NCBI GenBank assembly: GCA_964007475.1
Contig: OZ023273.1
Coordinates: 116,669,812 to 116,733,811 of the forward strand
Source of the DNA: Hybos culiciformis
Taxonomy: Eukaryota > Arthropoda > Insecta > Diptera > Hybotidae
DNA length: 64,000 bases
Reading direction: 5' to 3'
Shown: positions 26,006 to 41,016 of the stretch, piece after piece
How the letters are laid out: every line of letters begins with the position of its first letter
Numbering within the stretch: position 1 is the first letter of the stretch
Made by a program: the position numbers and the translations under genes
The notes under the pieces: generated by a model
Databases searched by the model: none
The model's input: only the letters and a program-made list of their open reading frames with translations
What the model was told of the DNA's origin: nothing

Positions 26006-27202
26006 TAGATAAAATTCTGGCGAACTGTGACCATCCGAATGCAAATCTTGTGTTTGTCCAGCTTGTTGAGCAGCTACTTTCAATTGCAGTCTCTGTTTAA
26101 GTTGATCTCGTTCTTGGCGAATTCGACTTAATTCTTTTTGCACTTTATCTAAATTATTTGCCAGCACTCGATTCATTTTTTCAAGTTCATGACGTTGTTG
26201 CAAACGTTTTGAACGGCAATTTTGAGCATATCCTCTATTTTTCAGAGTTCGTCTTTTTTGTTTTAAACGAACAACTTCTTCTCTAGGACAACCATGCAAT
26301 CGTTTATTTAATTCTCGTACAGTCAATGTTGTTAACAATTCATCGTTTATATCATCCAGTGAACCATTACAACTTGAATTACTATAATGTCCGTTGGAAG
26401 TTCTAGGGGAGTTTGTAGATGATCTTGTTGAACAAACAGAAAGTGGTCTATTTGGTTGACCATTTGATTGATGATGATATGACGAATGCATATTTATTGG
26501 TATATGTTCTAAAGACGGTCCGAAATGATGATGATTTAGATGACCAGCCGTCGAATGCATGTATTCTCGGTGACGATTCCACTCTTCTTGTTCAGCACAA
26601 TTTATCGGCCTCAGGTCTAATGGTGGCCTTAAGTCCAATGGTTGCTGATCTGCACGTATTGATGGGGGTATCCACATCATATCAGTATTAGATGCAGATC
26701 TCTGAAAACTATAATGATTAGGAATTGTAGCTGAACCAATAGCATATCCCTGGGGATTGCAATTACTATTCGGTGAACCGACAACAGGAGGTGTTTCAGG
26801 TGGTGTTGAAGGTACTCCAGTGACGGGATTTTCAACAAGAACAGCCTGACCAGGCATTGGTCCGTGCGGATACATATCACTTGGTGACATTGTATGTAAT
26901 CTTCGATCTTCATGATGCCAACCATTTTGATAGTGACCGTTTGTTAAATGTGACGGATGCATATGAGATGGTGGAGGTGGTGGTACAACAACACCACTTG
27001 TTGCTACTAATGAATGACCTTGATATGTTGAACGCATCTTAGTTAATGGGATTTCTTCTTCTTCTTGAATTGTATTCCAACTAATTTTGCTGCCAATAGT
27101 TGGTGGACTTTGATCTTCTCGTTTAACTGAATTAGGACCTTCGTCCAAATGATCAAGGACAAAATTCTGAACGTAAACTTCGGCTAAATTCGGATCTTCC
27201 AT
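26003..27202 (-). CDS. tj: Traffic jam, large Maf bZIP transcription factor
   Basis: A single-exon 399-residue protein. Near the N-terminus [12 protein letters not shown] (10-21) matches the conserved start of insect Traffic jam. The middle is low-complexity, with a proline run (74-78), His-rich stretches, a PSTPPETPP segment (131-139) and tandem PLDLRP motifs (188-199). The C-terminal Maf module is intact. It has the extended homology region (about 287-315), the basic region with NRGYAQNCR (322-330), and a leucine zipper with heptad L340, L347, V354, I361 and L368. In Drosophila TJ is a nuclear regulator of somatic gonad cells and some neurons, and it binds Maf recognition elements. The ATG is supported by an in-frame TAA three codons upstream. 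The codons are more G+C-rich than the flanks. Identity is near certain. Expression and function in this species are inferred from the family. Confidence 0.97.
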   Translation of the reverse strand: MEDPNLAEVYVQNFVLDHLDEGPNSVKREDQSPPTIGSKISWNTIQEEEEIPLTKMRSTYQGHSLVATSGVVVPPPPPSHMHPSHLTNGHYQNGWHHEDRRLHTMSPSDMYPHGPMPGQAVLVENPVTGVPSTPPETPPVVGSPNSNCNPQGYAIGSATIPNHYSFQRSASNTDMMWIPPSIRADQQPLDLRPPLDLRPINCAEQEEWNRHREYMHSTAGHLNHHHFGPSLEHIPINMHSSYHHQSNGQPNRPLSVCSTRSSTNSPRTSNGHYSNSSCNGSLDDINDELLTTLTVRELNKRLHGCPREEVVRLKQKRRTLKNRGYAQNCRSKRLQQRHELEKMNRVLANNLDKVQKELSRIRQERDQLKQRLQLKVAAQQAGQTQDLHSDGHSSPEFYL

Positions 27203-30200
27203 AGTTTTTTACTGAACTAGGGTCAATATTTGAGAATTGGTTTTTACCGACGGTAGTATTCAATTAATTATTTATCCAAAATTTTTAAACTAATAATTAA
27301 GATTAATTTAAATGTTATTAATTTCGAAGAAAACATTAAAATAAAAAAAATAAAAAATTATTTATCTTTTTTGTTTTCTAATTTTTTAATTTTTGTTTTC
27401 TTATAGTTTTTATTTTTTTGGGTTTTATGTTTGACAGCACTTGTTGATATTTAAATATTTAATTAATAGTTTTCTATTGCTTTTTTTTCTTTCTCATTGA
27501 TAGAAAAAATATTTAATAAATTTAAATTCAAATTAAGGAAAATTAATGAATTTTTGTTTTCTTTTTTCCAACATTTTGTTCAATTCAAAAGTTTCTAAAT
27601 GTTAATTTTTTATTTATTTTTTTTTATTATTTATTTAAATTAAAAATTGAATTTATAGTTATTGACAACGTTTGATTATTAATATTTTATTTTAATTAGA
27701 ATTTTTTATTTAAATTAATTATTGTGTTTTTCAGATAATCCTCTTAATTTCTAAATTCTTGTTTTACAGTGTCTTCTTCAAATTTAATGTCACTGATTAT
27801 TGATGTCTTTTTTTTTTTTTTACAATGTTTTTTTAACCTTGATAATATAATTTTTTTGTTTTCATGTTTCATTAAAAAGTCCTTTTTTTGTTTTTGCAAT
27901 AAATTTGCAATTTTTTTTATTTTTTTTTATTATAATTTTTAATTTGTTATGGTTTTTCACATGTGTTGTTATTATTATTCCTTTTGTAATAGTCCTAAAA
28001 ATTGAGAAAAAAAAAAAAAAAACAAAAAAAACTTAATTGCATATTTTATATGATATTATTATTTTTAAATTTAGGTATATAAATAAAATAAATTTATAAA
28101 AGTTTTATTAGGGGTTTTGTCATTTGAGAAAAAGGAAAAATTGTGGAAAATCAAATTTACAATTGCTTACGAAAATAAAATCAGATAATAATTAAAAAAA
28201 AAAAGTTTATATCAAACTTTAAAAACTACAAAATGCCAAATGATTGCAAATTGAGATGCTAGATTTTTTTACCACCAAAATTCATCTTGACTTCAACAAA
28301 ACGATTTAACCCTACACTTCATAACGTATCACTATGGTAATAATTTTCTTATTAGAATAAAAACTTTTTTGTATTACTTCATGTACCACTGATTATGGAA
28401 AATGCTTAATATTTACTAAATAAATGATTTTCAATTTTATTGAATATTTTTCCAGAACTCAGATATTAACAACCCTACCGAGAATATTGTTTTCGACTGA
28501 ATATAAAAATTCATGCAGTTATAATGCTCAAAATGAGAATCTTTTTGGGGCAGCTAATCTCATATTGGCTCCTAGTATTATGTAAAAGTTGAAGTATTTT
28601 TCAAATAATTTCAATTAAATTGGGAAAATTTATGAAAAAAGTGTATGTACCACCGTGTTCAAAATTATAATCCAAAAAAAAAAAATAAATTAAGTATGGT
28701 ATTGTGTTAATTATTGATATCAAAATTTTCCGTAAAAACAAATAAAGAAAAAAAAATTTAAATAATGTTTATTTCGTTTTTTTTATTTTTAAAGATATTT
28801 TTTGTCCCTTCCGCTTAGAAATTCGAATACAAACTGAATTCTTATTTAGAGCATTTCATTGAAAAATTGTTTTAATTTTATTTTATTTTTTTTAAATTCC
28901 AAAAACTTTTTTATTTTATTTTTTTTCTTAGCCCCACACACGTTGACAATTCAAAAAATTTTGCATTACTATTGCTACTGCTGTTTATATTTTTTTTCAT
29001 TCTGTACCTATATTAATTTTTTATTTTTTATTTTGCACTTCCATGGTGGTAATAAAAATTATAAGAAGTTTTTTTTTTTTAAGCCTTTTCTAAACCCTTA
29101 TTTTTATAAGTGGTGGGTCCCCCAGCCCCCCTCCCACTTGAAATGTTTTATTTTTAAATGTTTATTATTATTTCGAAGATGAAAAAAAAATAAAATAAAA
29201 TAAAGCTTTTTTATTCTGTGTATACAAGACCAGTGTGTACATAAATAAAACCTTTATTTACATTTGAAAAAAAATAAAAAAATAAAAGAAAAATGTCAAT
29301 AAAACTAATACTTTTTAAAAAGGTGGTAGTATCTTTTTTTTGTATGTAAATTTATGTATATAAAATAAAGCTTTTTGAATCATATTCGTGTATTCATATT
29401 TATATATTTTTTTTTTATATATAAAAATGTAAACAAATTAACAGTATTTATAGTTTTTAAACAATTTTATCATTATATTATTGATTATGATATAATTTTA
29501 TGTATTTTTTATTTATTTATATATTTATTCTTTTTGACATCCTTATTAAGAATTTTGAAAAATAATGTTTATGTTCTTTATTTATATGGTTTTTGTTGTT
29601 TTTATTTTTTATTTTTCGAAATTTTCATTCATAAATTTAAAATATTATATTTTGGGTTTTTTTTTGTAGGCTTTCGGAAATCAATAAATTTTTAAATTAA
29701 AAATTGAATAATTTGCTATGTGTATCTATTAGTAAACTAGACTGACTATTATGTTTTGCTTGTTATACTAACATTTATTGATTTTTATTCATATCATCGT
29801 GATTTAAGAAAGATTCTTTTTTTTTTTGTAAGTGTAGATATTAAGTATTTGCATTGAAGTCTATAGAAAGAGGAGAGTCGAGCAGTATTGACAGATAGTA
29901 TAGTTACTGGCCAATAAGATGATACTATCATAATAAATTTAGTATTCAAATTCCATAAAATTGATTATTGGCTTTCATAAAATATATATTTTCTTCTATA
30001 AATTTTTAATCTAAAATAGCATTAAGTTTTATTTTTTAACTTCTAAGTCAGTAATCAAAGTTTAGTTGAAATAAGAAAATAACCAAATGTTATTTATTCT
30101 GTTAAAATTGTTAAAGTTTGTCATAATTTTTAATGAAAAAATCTTTAAACACTTTGCCTCAGTTTATAAATATCAAGATTAAGTAGCTGAAAATACCTCT

Positions 30201-30567
30201 GTTGAATTTTGGTGGTGGAAATTTAAATTTTATAAACTGTATACGGTTTGCTCTAAACTCTAAAGCTATTGAAATTCACCTTTAAATATATCTTAACTCA
30301 AATATGAGTCCGTAATTATGAAAATAGAAGTTCATATCATTATTTGCCCTTCAATATGGTATTTTTAGTTTTTGTTGGGAGCACATTTTATTTTTTGTGT
30401 TGATTAAATTATTGTAAACGTACTTTTTGCCAACATTACTTGAAAGAAGGAAATGATAATATTATAATAAATTTAAAGAATTTTCTTTTTTTTAAACTTA
30501 ATACTCTAACTAACTAACTAACTTTAATGCACACACGTAAACTTTCTTTATTTTCATCCTTTTTTTT
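27203..30567. other. tj upstream region, no other gene seen
   Basis: This holds the presumed tj 5' untranslated region and promoter, which I cannot delimit. The rest is A+T-rich with long T runs. The 107- and 106-residue frames at 28859-29182 and 29375-29695 are Phe/Tyr/Leu-rich homopolymer translations and are not called. Confidence 0.5.
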
Positions 30568-30652
30568 TGTTCTAGCGTCAACCACACACAGAACGAAACT
30601 ACTGTTGTGTGCAAAACGCGTTTCAACAACCTGAAGTGGAGACAGCATATTG
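30568..30652. mobile_element. Solo terminus related to the 1264-2378 element
   Basis: This segment resembles the inner end of the palindromic element. It has CACAGAACGAAACTACT (compare CACAGAACGAACCTATT near 1743), then TGCAAAACGCG (compare TGCAAAACACG), then CAACCTGAAGTG (compare TAACCTGAAGTG). It diverges from the palindrome after AAGTG. No matching opposite end was found nearby, so it looks like a truncated or divergent relic. Confidence 0.6.
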
Positions 30653-33600
30653 TTGTGCAGAATACACCATTAATCAATCTCACTACAATGATTTCGAAAA
30701 ATTTAGATTAAGATTTGTTGTTGATTATTTTATTTTTTTTGCATTTAATCTGATTAAATTAAAATGTGAATGAATTTGGTTGTAATTGAAAAAAAATTAG
30801 ATTTAAGTATTTCTAATATGTATTAGCTTTGATAGAGTTTAGAAGTAGATAATTTCTTTTTTGTTATTAAACAATTTCAATTTGAATTAAAAATAAAAAT
30901 AAAAGTTTAATACAGGATCAAGAAATTTGATAATTTTAGATATATTTGCAATTGAAAATTCAAATATAAATAACATGCTCAAAAATCGAAAGAATTTTTA
31001 AACTTAAAAAACATACATATTTAAATGAAAATAAAAAAAACTTGATTGAACTGATAAATATCAGATATTAACATTTGCATTTATATATGTACATATATAT
31101 CAAAAACTTTTTGATTGCGTTTTTTTGATAGTCTGTTTAAAGTTTTGTTTTGTTTCAAATTCAATTATATACATTATATAATGTTTAAAGTTATGTCAGA
31201 TTTTTATAAATAACATTTTAAAAATTTCTAATTATTGCAAATGTATAATTATCAAAAATTCAATTCAAGAATGAAAGTACATACAATGAAAAAAAATTAG
31301 CTATTAGAACCAAATAAAAAGTTATAAATAACACATTGCAATATTTTCTGATAGTATATGGTCAAAATTTTGCATTTATTATTAATACTCGTCCAAAAAT
31401 ATGTAGCAAATGAATTGCAGCAAAGTTTGCTGTTCGAAAATTATAATTTTTATTGTATATTCTTGCCAGAATATGAGTTTCTGAAATTGTTGTGACAAAT
31501 ATTGCTATAATCATATGAACAGATATATTAAAAAATAAAACTAACTATTATTTACTATTAAGTATTTGCATCCACTAGTTCGATTTGAACTACATAGCAA
31601 ATGATAAATCCAGAAATTATAACATCAGTAGCTATCTGCAGAATACGAAGAAAATGATTTGCATTTTATTTTTATTTGAATCAAAAAGGAAATTCCAAAT
31701 ATCTGACAGCTAAAATAATCAATCTGTCAAAAGTGCAGTTTTAATTAAAAAGTTTTATAGATAAGAAAAAATATTAACATCGTATGCATTTAATTGAAAT
31801 AAAAGAATAATAAATAATACACAAGGATATTATCTGTTGATCCTTTTTTTTTTTTTTTTAATTTAAAAAAGGGATGCTAATTAATAGTTTCCTTTTTTTT
31901 TAATAAAAATTATTGAATTTTCCGCGCCATATTTTTTTTTGATAAAGTTATTACATTCCCGCATCATGAAATAATCCTTTCATACATATATATATATATA
32001 ATATATATATTATTTGGGTAATGAAGTATTTTATAGTTTATTATTCGGAAACTATAAGCTCCCTTGATTTTTATTATTAAACTTTTTATTTTTTTTTTAA
32101 TTTTTACAAGAAGTTATTACCGTTACATATTTTTTCGTCCGTAAATTATACAACATGGTATACCGTGTAGAAGCATTAAAATTATACTGAATTCAAATTT
32201 TCCATTTTATTTTGAAAAAAATTAAAAAAAAAGCTAAAGAAAACGAGAAAAAAATTATCCGGATATACATAATTTTATTTTATTTTGTTTCACTTGTATT
32301 GAGCTTTTTTTTCTCTTGTATGTATGTAAAAAAATGGGGGGCTTTGGGCGTTTTATCTACACAAAATATCTAACAAATAATAATAATAATAATAATAATA
32401 ATAGAATACCATTGTGAAACTTTGTGTACACAAATTTTTCTTTATTGTGTAATAATAATAAAAGGGTGAACTCCGCCCATATGCAGTAAATTTTATATTT
32501 TTATGTTTTTTGATAAGATTTTTTTTTTAAGTATTCGTTGGAAAGGATAATCAAAGGATGTATAGATATATATTTATCCTGGTTGGGTATGATTATTGCG
32601 CAGGTTTTATTTCCCAAAAATTATGAAAAAAAAAGTTTTTTTTTTTGCATATTTTAAGAATTAATGACATTTTCAATCTCTATTAAATCGTTTAATAATT
32701 ATTATACAGCAGCTGTTTTAAAAAGAACTACCAAATTTACAGATGAGCTTAAAAAGAATCCTTATATAGAATTTATTGTTCTTCCAAGGTTTGCATTAAT
32801 ATTATGAAGCGCGATAAGTGACTGGAAATACTTAATATAGCCCCCTTAAATATTGTTATATGTATATTAGCAATTAATTTCTGCCGAAAGAACCGTAACT
32901 CTTCAAGGTTCATGTTATCCAAATCTGCTATATAATGTTCCCTAAAAAAATAAATCTTCGGCTTTTTAGTGTATAGTGTAATTGAATTTTTTTTTAACTT
33001 AGTTGAAGAACATTGTAAAAATTCTTAAATATAATTTTAAATTGTTAATAGTACAACACGTTTTTAGAATAAATAAATTTAGATTAGGTGAAGCTACTTA
33101 TAAAATAAAATTTCTTAGACAAATTTTTAATCATATTTTATTGGGAATTTATAGAGTTCATATATAGTATCATAGTATAATGAACTATCGACTATGCTTA
33201 TGAAAATAGTCTAACATATTCCATAATTGTCATGTTGCAACAAAAATGATTTTTTAGTTTTGTAATATAAATTAAAATTTTATTTTTACTATGACTATAT
33301 TATACATAATAATTATCCATTTTTTAATAATATACATAGTTCCTATTGTTGAACTAAAGTATATAAATAAATATTCTATAAGTCTATACATATAAAGATT
33401 TTATGTATGTATATAAAAGTAGAAAATAAATATTTATACAGTAGTACACCTATTATATACACGATATTGCTGGTATAATATTAGAAGGACTTTTAATAAT
33501 ATGTTAAATGGTATACATACATTATATACATCCATACATACATTTTTATGTTGTGTACCATTAAATATGCAAAAAATGTCTACTGTTGACATAGTTCTTG

Positions 33601-36600
33601 ACTTTTAAAATATTAAAATAATAATTATTAAGATTATTATTTTATTATCTATATACATAAACATATAGTATATTTACTACATTATATAGATACTTCTATA
33701 TGGTTGTACAATGTACAAGTTAAATGTTAATAAAAATTTCAAAAAAAGATAAAAGTTCTAAAATTATTGTTTACGGAAATATAATCTTTTTCCGATATAG
33801 TTACATTTATATTTGAAAGCATATAATTTTTTTTTTGTTTGGTTTTTTTTAACTGATAAAATATCCAGACAATGTTTATTTAAAATTTAGAAAAGTTTTC
33901 TATAACGAACGTAGTGAGAGAAGATATTTTTATTTTATACAATTTTTTTTAATTTTATATAAAGTTTTCTGAACTTGATAAATTCGTTAAAAAAAAATCA
34001 ATAAAAAAAAAAAAACACAGAAAAAAAAACAATTTTTTAATTCTACTTCCTTTATAAATTTCAGAATTATGGTCAACATTTGGTTGACATCAATGGCGTG
34101 TGTGTTTACGATTTCAACATTCCGCAGAGATTAAAATTTGTTTTTTAATCGAGTTTTTAATCTGTAAAATAAATAATTAGCAATATTTGTGGATAAAATA
34201 AAAGTATCAAATTGAACTTATATTATAGTTTAAGCTTTAACACAAGGAATAATTAGGGTTGTAAGAGTATAGTAGTGTTCAAATTGAAAATTTTTCAAGA
34301 ATGAATTAATGATGCCAAATAATAATATATGAGATGTAATCGCAGTCACAACGTTTTCGAGATTGGAGATTTTGTAGATAAAATTCGCTTGTGTTTGTTT
34401 TTAAATAATGAATTTCTCACTTGGTCCATATATACTAATGCTCTCACAGCCTCAATTATTGTAGAGTCAAATAATGTAGATACACTTATTTGGGTTAATT
34501 ATATAGTGATTATCATTCAATTACTTATTATTATCGCCATATGTACGAAAGAATTTATATTTACTTTGAATTTTGTATCTAATGTTAAACGTCATAATTG
34601 AAATATATGACAATATATACCTAATGTTAATTGATTTCGGATAGGTGAATATTTTGATTATATAATTGATGACTCTGAATTGTGAAGGGTATATTGTTTA
34701 TTGAACTAAGATAGTTATGTAATTGTTGTTTTTATTTACATTACAAGTAATATTAATTTTTATTTGTTAACAATTTTAAATTTTCCGATAAATATTAATA
34801 AGTTTTATTATATCTTTTTGTTTAATTTGCAAATTTTTCTGTTTCTGTTTCAATCAAACAAAGTATAAAAATAACATAATAATTTATATTTATTTATACA
34901 CAAGATTTTGGTCTTTATGTTATTCTTAATTTTAAATTTTTATTTAATTGTCGAAATATTTTCCAAAGTTGGGAATAATTATAGGAATTGAGAATTAAAT
35001 AGACAACAAAATCTCGATAAACAATGAGGGATATACCTAGTGAATTATTTTAGCAAAAAGAAATATAATATAATTAATTCTTTAAAAATAGAGCTCCTTT
35101 AAATGTAGATAATTTAACACGAAAAGAATCATATATTCATAAAATTATACATTATATAATTTTTAATCGTTAAATGATAAAACAATAAATAAATTTATAT
35201 ATACAAAAAAAAAAATCATATAACAATAATGGTAATCCATAGTTGAAATTAGTGTGAATTATTTTTATTATTTGATTTTATCAAATTAATTGCATAAATA
35301 TTTTACGTTAATTACAACATTATCACTTGATTAACCACATTGTTATATATACAGGAGTACTATATTTTATTTGTTTTTGGGGTATTTTTTTTTTTGTTTC
35401 ATAATGATTATTACATTAAGGAATAAATAACAATAAAATTAATCAGGGTGAAAAATAAAGACTCATAAAATTTTTTTTTTCCAAAAGAAAATTCTCAAAG
35501 AACAGGTTAGAAGAAAATTTAGATATGTACTGTATATATGTATATATATATATATATTTTGTAAGAACAAAAAATAAAATTGGGATAAATTTTTTCTTAA
35601 GTATTTTTATATATAACTTTTGAAATAACCAAAAATCTTGAATTTCCTTATTCTAGATACAAAATTAAATAAATCTATTTAGTTGATTGAGTTTTTTTTT
35701 TAAGGATGACTTAAGTTTTTGTATTATGCTTTTACAATACTAAAAATTCTGAGAATACGCTTAGAGATTTTGAAATTAGGTGGACTGGTGAAAAGGAATA
35801 TGATTATAGAAAATTGTTTAAAAGATAGGGTCCCGATACGATAAACCTGGAAGTAAGACTTTAAAATTTTACCGAACATCTTGTAACACATTCTTTTTTT
35901 CTTTATTTAAATGCAGTTAAAAAAAAAACAAATTTTTGATAGAATACGCCAGACTGGTTTCATAACGTTATATCGTTAAATAATCTTATTTCGTATTCAA
36001 TGTAAAATAACTATTTTATATTTTTATTTTAACCAATTTTGAACCCCCCTTAAATACAAACATAAGTATAAAAGTAAATATATCTACATGTTATAGAAAA
36101 ATTGATTCGGTCAATTTCCAATTGATTTGTTTTATTGGATCGAGAAAATATACAGTATGTATATGAAAGTATTTTAGAGAAAATATTATCAATTTTTTTT
36201 TTGCGGTTACTTCTACACAACTCACTTATTTTATACATATTTTTGTTTTTTATTATTATTAAGAATTTTTCTTTTGACTTTGTATGTATGGTGATATGAC
36301 CAAATTTGAATTTGTTCCCTTTAAATTTTTTAGTGCATTTTAAAAGTAAAATCTTTTTAAATTTTGTTTTAGTTATTTTAACAATTTGTTAAAATAACTA
36401 TAAAAATATAAAACCTATAATCATTATTTGACCCGTAACCATATTCTATTTGCTTTAATTAATTAATTCTTTGATCATTTGTGTAAAAAATAAGTTAAAA
36501 ATTATTTAATATTATTCTCTATGTTTTATTTCTCTATACAAGCAGACATTGATTGGTCAACTTCATAAATATTTGAAACTTCAACAAAAAATGGGTCAAC

Positions 36601-39600
36601 TTAATTTATTTTTTTTTAACTTAGTTATAATTGTAGTTAACTGTAACCTTATAAAAGAAAATTACAGAGGTATAGTTTAATAGTCAAATAAAACTAGAAT
36701 TACTACTGTCTATTTTATAATATCGTAATCGTAACCTATTGATTTCATTAAATCTGCTTTATTCAAAATCAATTATTTCTTTTGACAGTTTTAATTTCTG
36801 ATGGTAAAACTTGAATTAGATTTTTAACCAGAGCTTATATAAATTATAAATATTCACATTTATGCATACTTTTGCTTCTACCCATATATGCATTTAAAGT
36901 CAAAAAAAAAAAAAAAAATTGTTGCTAAGATTTATTTCCCGGATACTTTTTTTTTTATTTTTTTTTATTAATAAAAATTATGTCCATATAAATATTTTCG
37001 CAATAAATTTTTTAATCTCGCCCCTTAATCGCCAAATGGTGTTTTTTATGTTCATCTGCAACATAATATTTCTTATTTGTTTCTTACAAAATGAAAAGCA
37101 AAAATAAAAAAAAAAAATAAAAAAAACGAGGAAAATTTTTTTATGTCCTTTTTAGAATACAACAAAAGTAAAATAAGAATAATATAAAATAAAATATTGA
37201 TGAAAAACAAAACAAAAAAAAATAAATAAAAAATCTAATGATAAAAAACCAAGGGAGTGAGGCAATAAATTCCTTTAAAAAAAAAAAATTACATATCTAC
37301 AAAAAAAGGACATCTTTAGCGATCAAGGATATTTTTTATGTTTTTCAATAACATATTTGTATCGTGTATGTTTTAAGAATACCCTTTGGTCAATTTAGCT
37401 TTTTTTTTTCTTTGCATGAATATCATCATTTCAATAATAAGATTTAAAAAAAAAAAATACAAATATATGAAATCTGTTAAAAAGATAAAAACAAAAAATT
37501 TTATATTTAAATCATAAACTGACTCGTCTTAGACCTAAGAAATTGTTTGTCGAATGAATCGTGCGAAAATAATGTCACTCAAAAACATTTTTTAATTCAT
37601 TGAAACATTTTTCTCTGATTCGGATATAAATTTATATCTTTTGACTTTGACGTAATTGTTCCATGTAGCTTAAATTTTATCACTTTTATCACTTTCATCT
37701 CATTTATATTTTTTTTTATCAAATTAAAAAATTGTTCCAATAACTGCTCAGTTCCTTTTATCAGCCCATACTTGGTATCAATTTTTGATTGTATTTTACC
37801 CACTGCTAGTATGTCCTAAAAACATATATCAACTGCAATTAATTTAATTTCCTATATTTTCTTTTATGCGAAATCTTTAAAAGATTCTTCTTCACTACAT
37901 ATGTATAAAAACAATTTATAGTTTTTATCCCCATTTGAAGGGACCATAGAAAAGATCATAGTGACATAAAAATATGTTGCAGTATATTATATGCTTGAAA
38001 AAAAAAATTCTTTTTGCGTTAAAAAAATTCAATAAGACACGAAAAAGGATAACGGAAGTTTATAAATAAATTTTTTTCTTCTTTACTATCAGAATTTTGA
38101 AAAAAAAAAAAAAGAAGTTATTTATGAACTTTTTTATGGAAATAAAAAAAAGAAAATGAGCATATTGGATTACTAATTTTTCCGATTAAAGGAAATATAC
38201 TACTTATTTAAATATGAAGTAAAATTGTAATGATAGTAAATTTTATTACATAATATTTAATTTTTATTTTGAGGTACGCCGTTCTGTTTGTACGCATTTC
38301 TGTTTGTGTTGTCCGAAATTATCATCACCCTTTAATTGGCATAATAAATACTTTTACCCATGTAATTGATGCCGAGTCACAAATGGAATAAATGTTTTTT
38401 CAATAATATTTTCTTATTAAACATTATATTTTGACTTCCTTGCGTATTCCATGCAAAATAAAATTAAAAATTTTATTCTAGGCCATTTAGTAACAAAAAT
38501 TAAAAAAGAAAATAAATTAAAAGCACCTGGTAATGAAATAAAAAAAAAATTAAATAAATACAATATTGGATGGGAACATTCTATATAGGAAAACAAATTG
38601 TTCAATAAAATATTTTTCGATAAATTTATATGAAAATTCTGTGTATATATATGTAAAAAAAATATAAATAAAAATTATATTGACCGCAAATCTTTTTGAC
38701 ATTATCTTTATTTATAACATCTCTTTATGTTATAAATATCTCTTTTCTGCATATCTAAAGGTCCAAAGCAAATAAATTTATTGTTAAGTAATATATTTCT
38801 ACTAGATATTTGTATGTAAATCTTTTTTTAATATTAAAAGTATTATTATTTAAAAAAAAAAAACATAATATTTATTTATTTTTTTTACGAACTGACTTTT
38901 CTTCACATAATATTATAAAATATCCTTTTTTTTTTGTCCTTTTTGTCTTCATTTTTCATATGTATAATCTTATTAGCCAACAATAGAAAAATCTTTATTT
39001 AATATCAATGCAATTTCTTACTTAAAACCATTTTAATGTTTTTTTTTTTTGGTCCAAGCAATTTTTTTTTAGCTCAAAAAAATGTTCGCTAGCTCATTAA
39101 GATTTTGATTCCTTCATAGGAATTATAAAAACTGATAAGCTTAAATTAAAAGGGTTAGATTTAAACTTTAAAGAAAATCCTTATTTTAACTCCTTAAAAT
39201 TTTTACAACAATTATTGTGTGAGTCCTTCAAAAGATTAAGCTTATAATGTGACTAATAAGCTAATAATTTGAATTACGGAGGCTTCGAGCCTTAAAGTAT
39301 TTAAAATAATCGAAAACAGAAAAATTCCATAATTATGCATTATTTATATAATATTACAATAAAAATCAAATTATTTGAAAATTTAATATCTTAAACTTAA
39401 CACAAATTGACATTAAACTGTCATTATGGGTATGGTATTATACATTATACAATAATGTAGGTATAGGTATACAAATCATAAAATTTTATGTTTTCTGCAG
39501 GACACCATCTTCATTTTATGATTATAATATGCAAACATTTTTATAGTTTTTGATAAAAAAAAAAAAACGAAGGAAGATTAAACATCTCTCTGTAATATTA

Positions 39601-40049
39601 AGTCCATAAAAAATAGCCGCACATTGTTTTGTGTGGTGTTTGATTATGTTTTACGAAATTAAATTTGCGGTTTTTCAACATAAATCAATATTTATTACAA
39701 TTTTCCCCTTTTCAGAATTGTAAACAAAAAACATGTACAAAGCAAAAGTTTCAAGTGTCCTATTTTCTGACCTTTTATAAAAAAATTAACATCAAAATAA
39801 TTTTTAAATGATAATGTACCTCTGTTCCAGATTTTATTTCAAATCCACAAAAACAAATTACTAAACTGGCCATTTCGATGCAAAAACAAAATCTCCGAAA
39901 AATAAAACATAGTTTATAGAAGAATAAGAAAGCGTTTATAAGATTATAATTAATTCGCAGAAAACTTCTTGATAAATTGCTCTTCAATTTTGTAATAAAT
40001 TTTAAATCTCTAGTCAAAGAACCTAAAATTCTTGATAATCAATTTATAT
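30653..40049. other. Gene-free A+T-rich region
   Basis: No supported coding frame. Microsatellites include (TA)n near 31984-32012, (AAT)n at 32375-32403 and (TA)n near 35532-35557. The 90-residue frame at 34329-34601 is hydrophobic in its second half, but has no family resemblance and no splice partners. Confidence 0.55.
32375..32403. repeat. (AAT)n microsatellite
   Basis: About nine consecutive AAT units, visible directly in the sequence. Confidence 0.9.
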
Positions 40050-40170
40050 TTGGTTGGTTGGTTGGTTATAGTGGCGGAGCCCTCCTACCCGAAGAGCTCC
40101 CAATTAGCGCTTTCGCACCATTTTGCTACCACTTCCCTCGTTAACCAAAGCCTAACGGCGTTAAGACAAG

Positions 40171-41016
40171 CTAGATCCACCCCGTGGTGTTTAAAAATTT
40201 CACCACATCTCTGGGTTTGGCTAGGGCTAGCACATCTACATCCCCAAGGACAAATCCCCCTAGTGTGCTATTTCTCAGGCTTGCAAGCGCCGGGCATTTG
40301 CAGATAAAATGGATTAATGTCTCTTTTTCGTTCTCAATACCACAACTGCGGCATGACCGATTGAAAGGGATACCTAATCTGGCAGCGTGTACTCCAACTG
40401 CCCAGTGTCCCGTATAAACCGCCGTTATTCTGGAAATATCTTTGCGAGACATTTTCAGAATTTCCTGCGTTCTTTTTTTGTCATAACTCGGCCATGTTTT
40501 CTTGGCCGTGTTGCAGGTAGGTAGCGCCCTCCACCTACTATTAGCTAGGGATAAGAAATACTGGTAAATATCTCTTTTTACCGTACTTAAAGCTGGATTA
40601 ACCATCTCAGACATGGATTCGTCCAACTTTGAACCCTCCTTTGCCAGTTCATCCGCTCGTTCGTTGCCCTGGATATCACTATGTCCAGGGACCCAATGGA
40701 GGTAAACTTCGTATCTCCCAGCTAGCAGGTAAAGCTCCTCTGAGCATTTCCTTACCAGCTTGGAGAATACGACTGGTGAGTCAAGAGCCATAATAGCAGC
40801 TTGACTGTCAGAGACAATTGACACCTTGTGGACGTTAGGTCCTATGTCCCCTACTAAGCAGCATGCCTTCCAAATCGCCAGTATTTCCGCCTGGAAAATG
40901 CTTGATCTGTCTGGAAGCCTATAACTTTTTGCTACATTAATTGCCTCGGAATACACACCTGCCCCCACGCCACAGTCCATCTTTGAACCATCCGTTCCAT
41001 TCCCTTCTCGTAGGTA
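40171..41016 (-). pseudogene. LINE RNase H domain
   Basis: This stretch is open from just after the stop at 41017 to the stop at 40171, with the first ATG at 40980. All four acidic residues of the DEDD catalytic set are visible: TDGSK (just upstream of the ATG), AEILA, SDSQAA and NERADELA. HWVPGHSDIQGNERAD is the classic RNase H signature. The C-terminus carries a CRSCG...HFICKC cysteine/histidine cluster common in these elements. In an intact LINE this domain degrades the RNA strand after reverse transcription. Here it is a fragment of a dead copy. Start and independent expression are not supported. Confidence 0.92.

Noticed and set aside
26419..27042. Three frames of 61-90 residues within tj, on both strands
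   Set aside because: They are shadows of the tj coding sequence in other frames.
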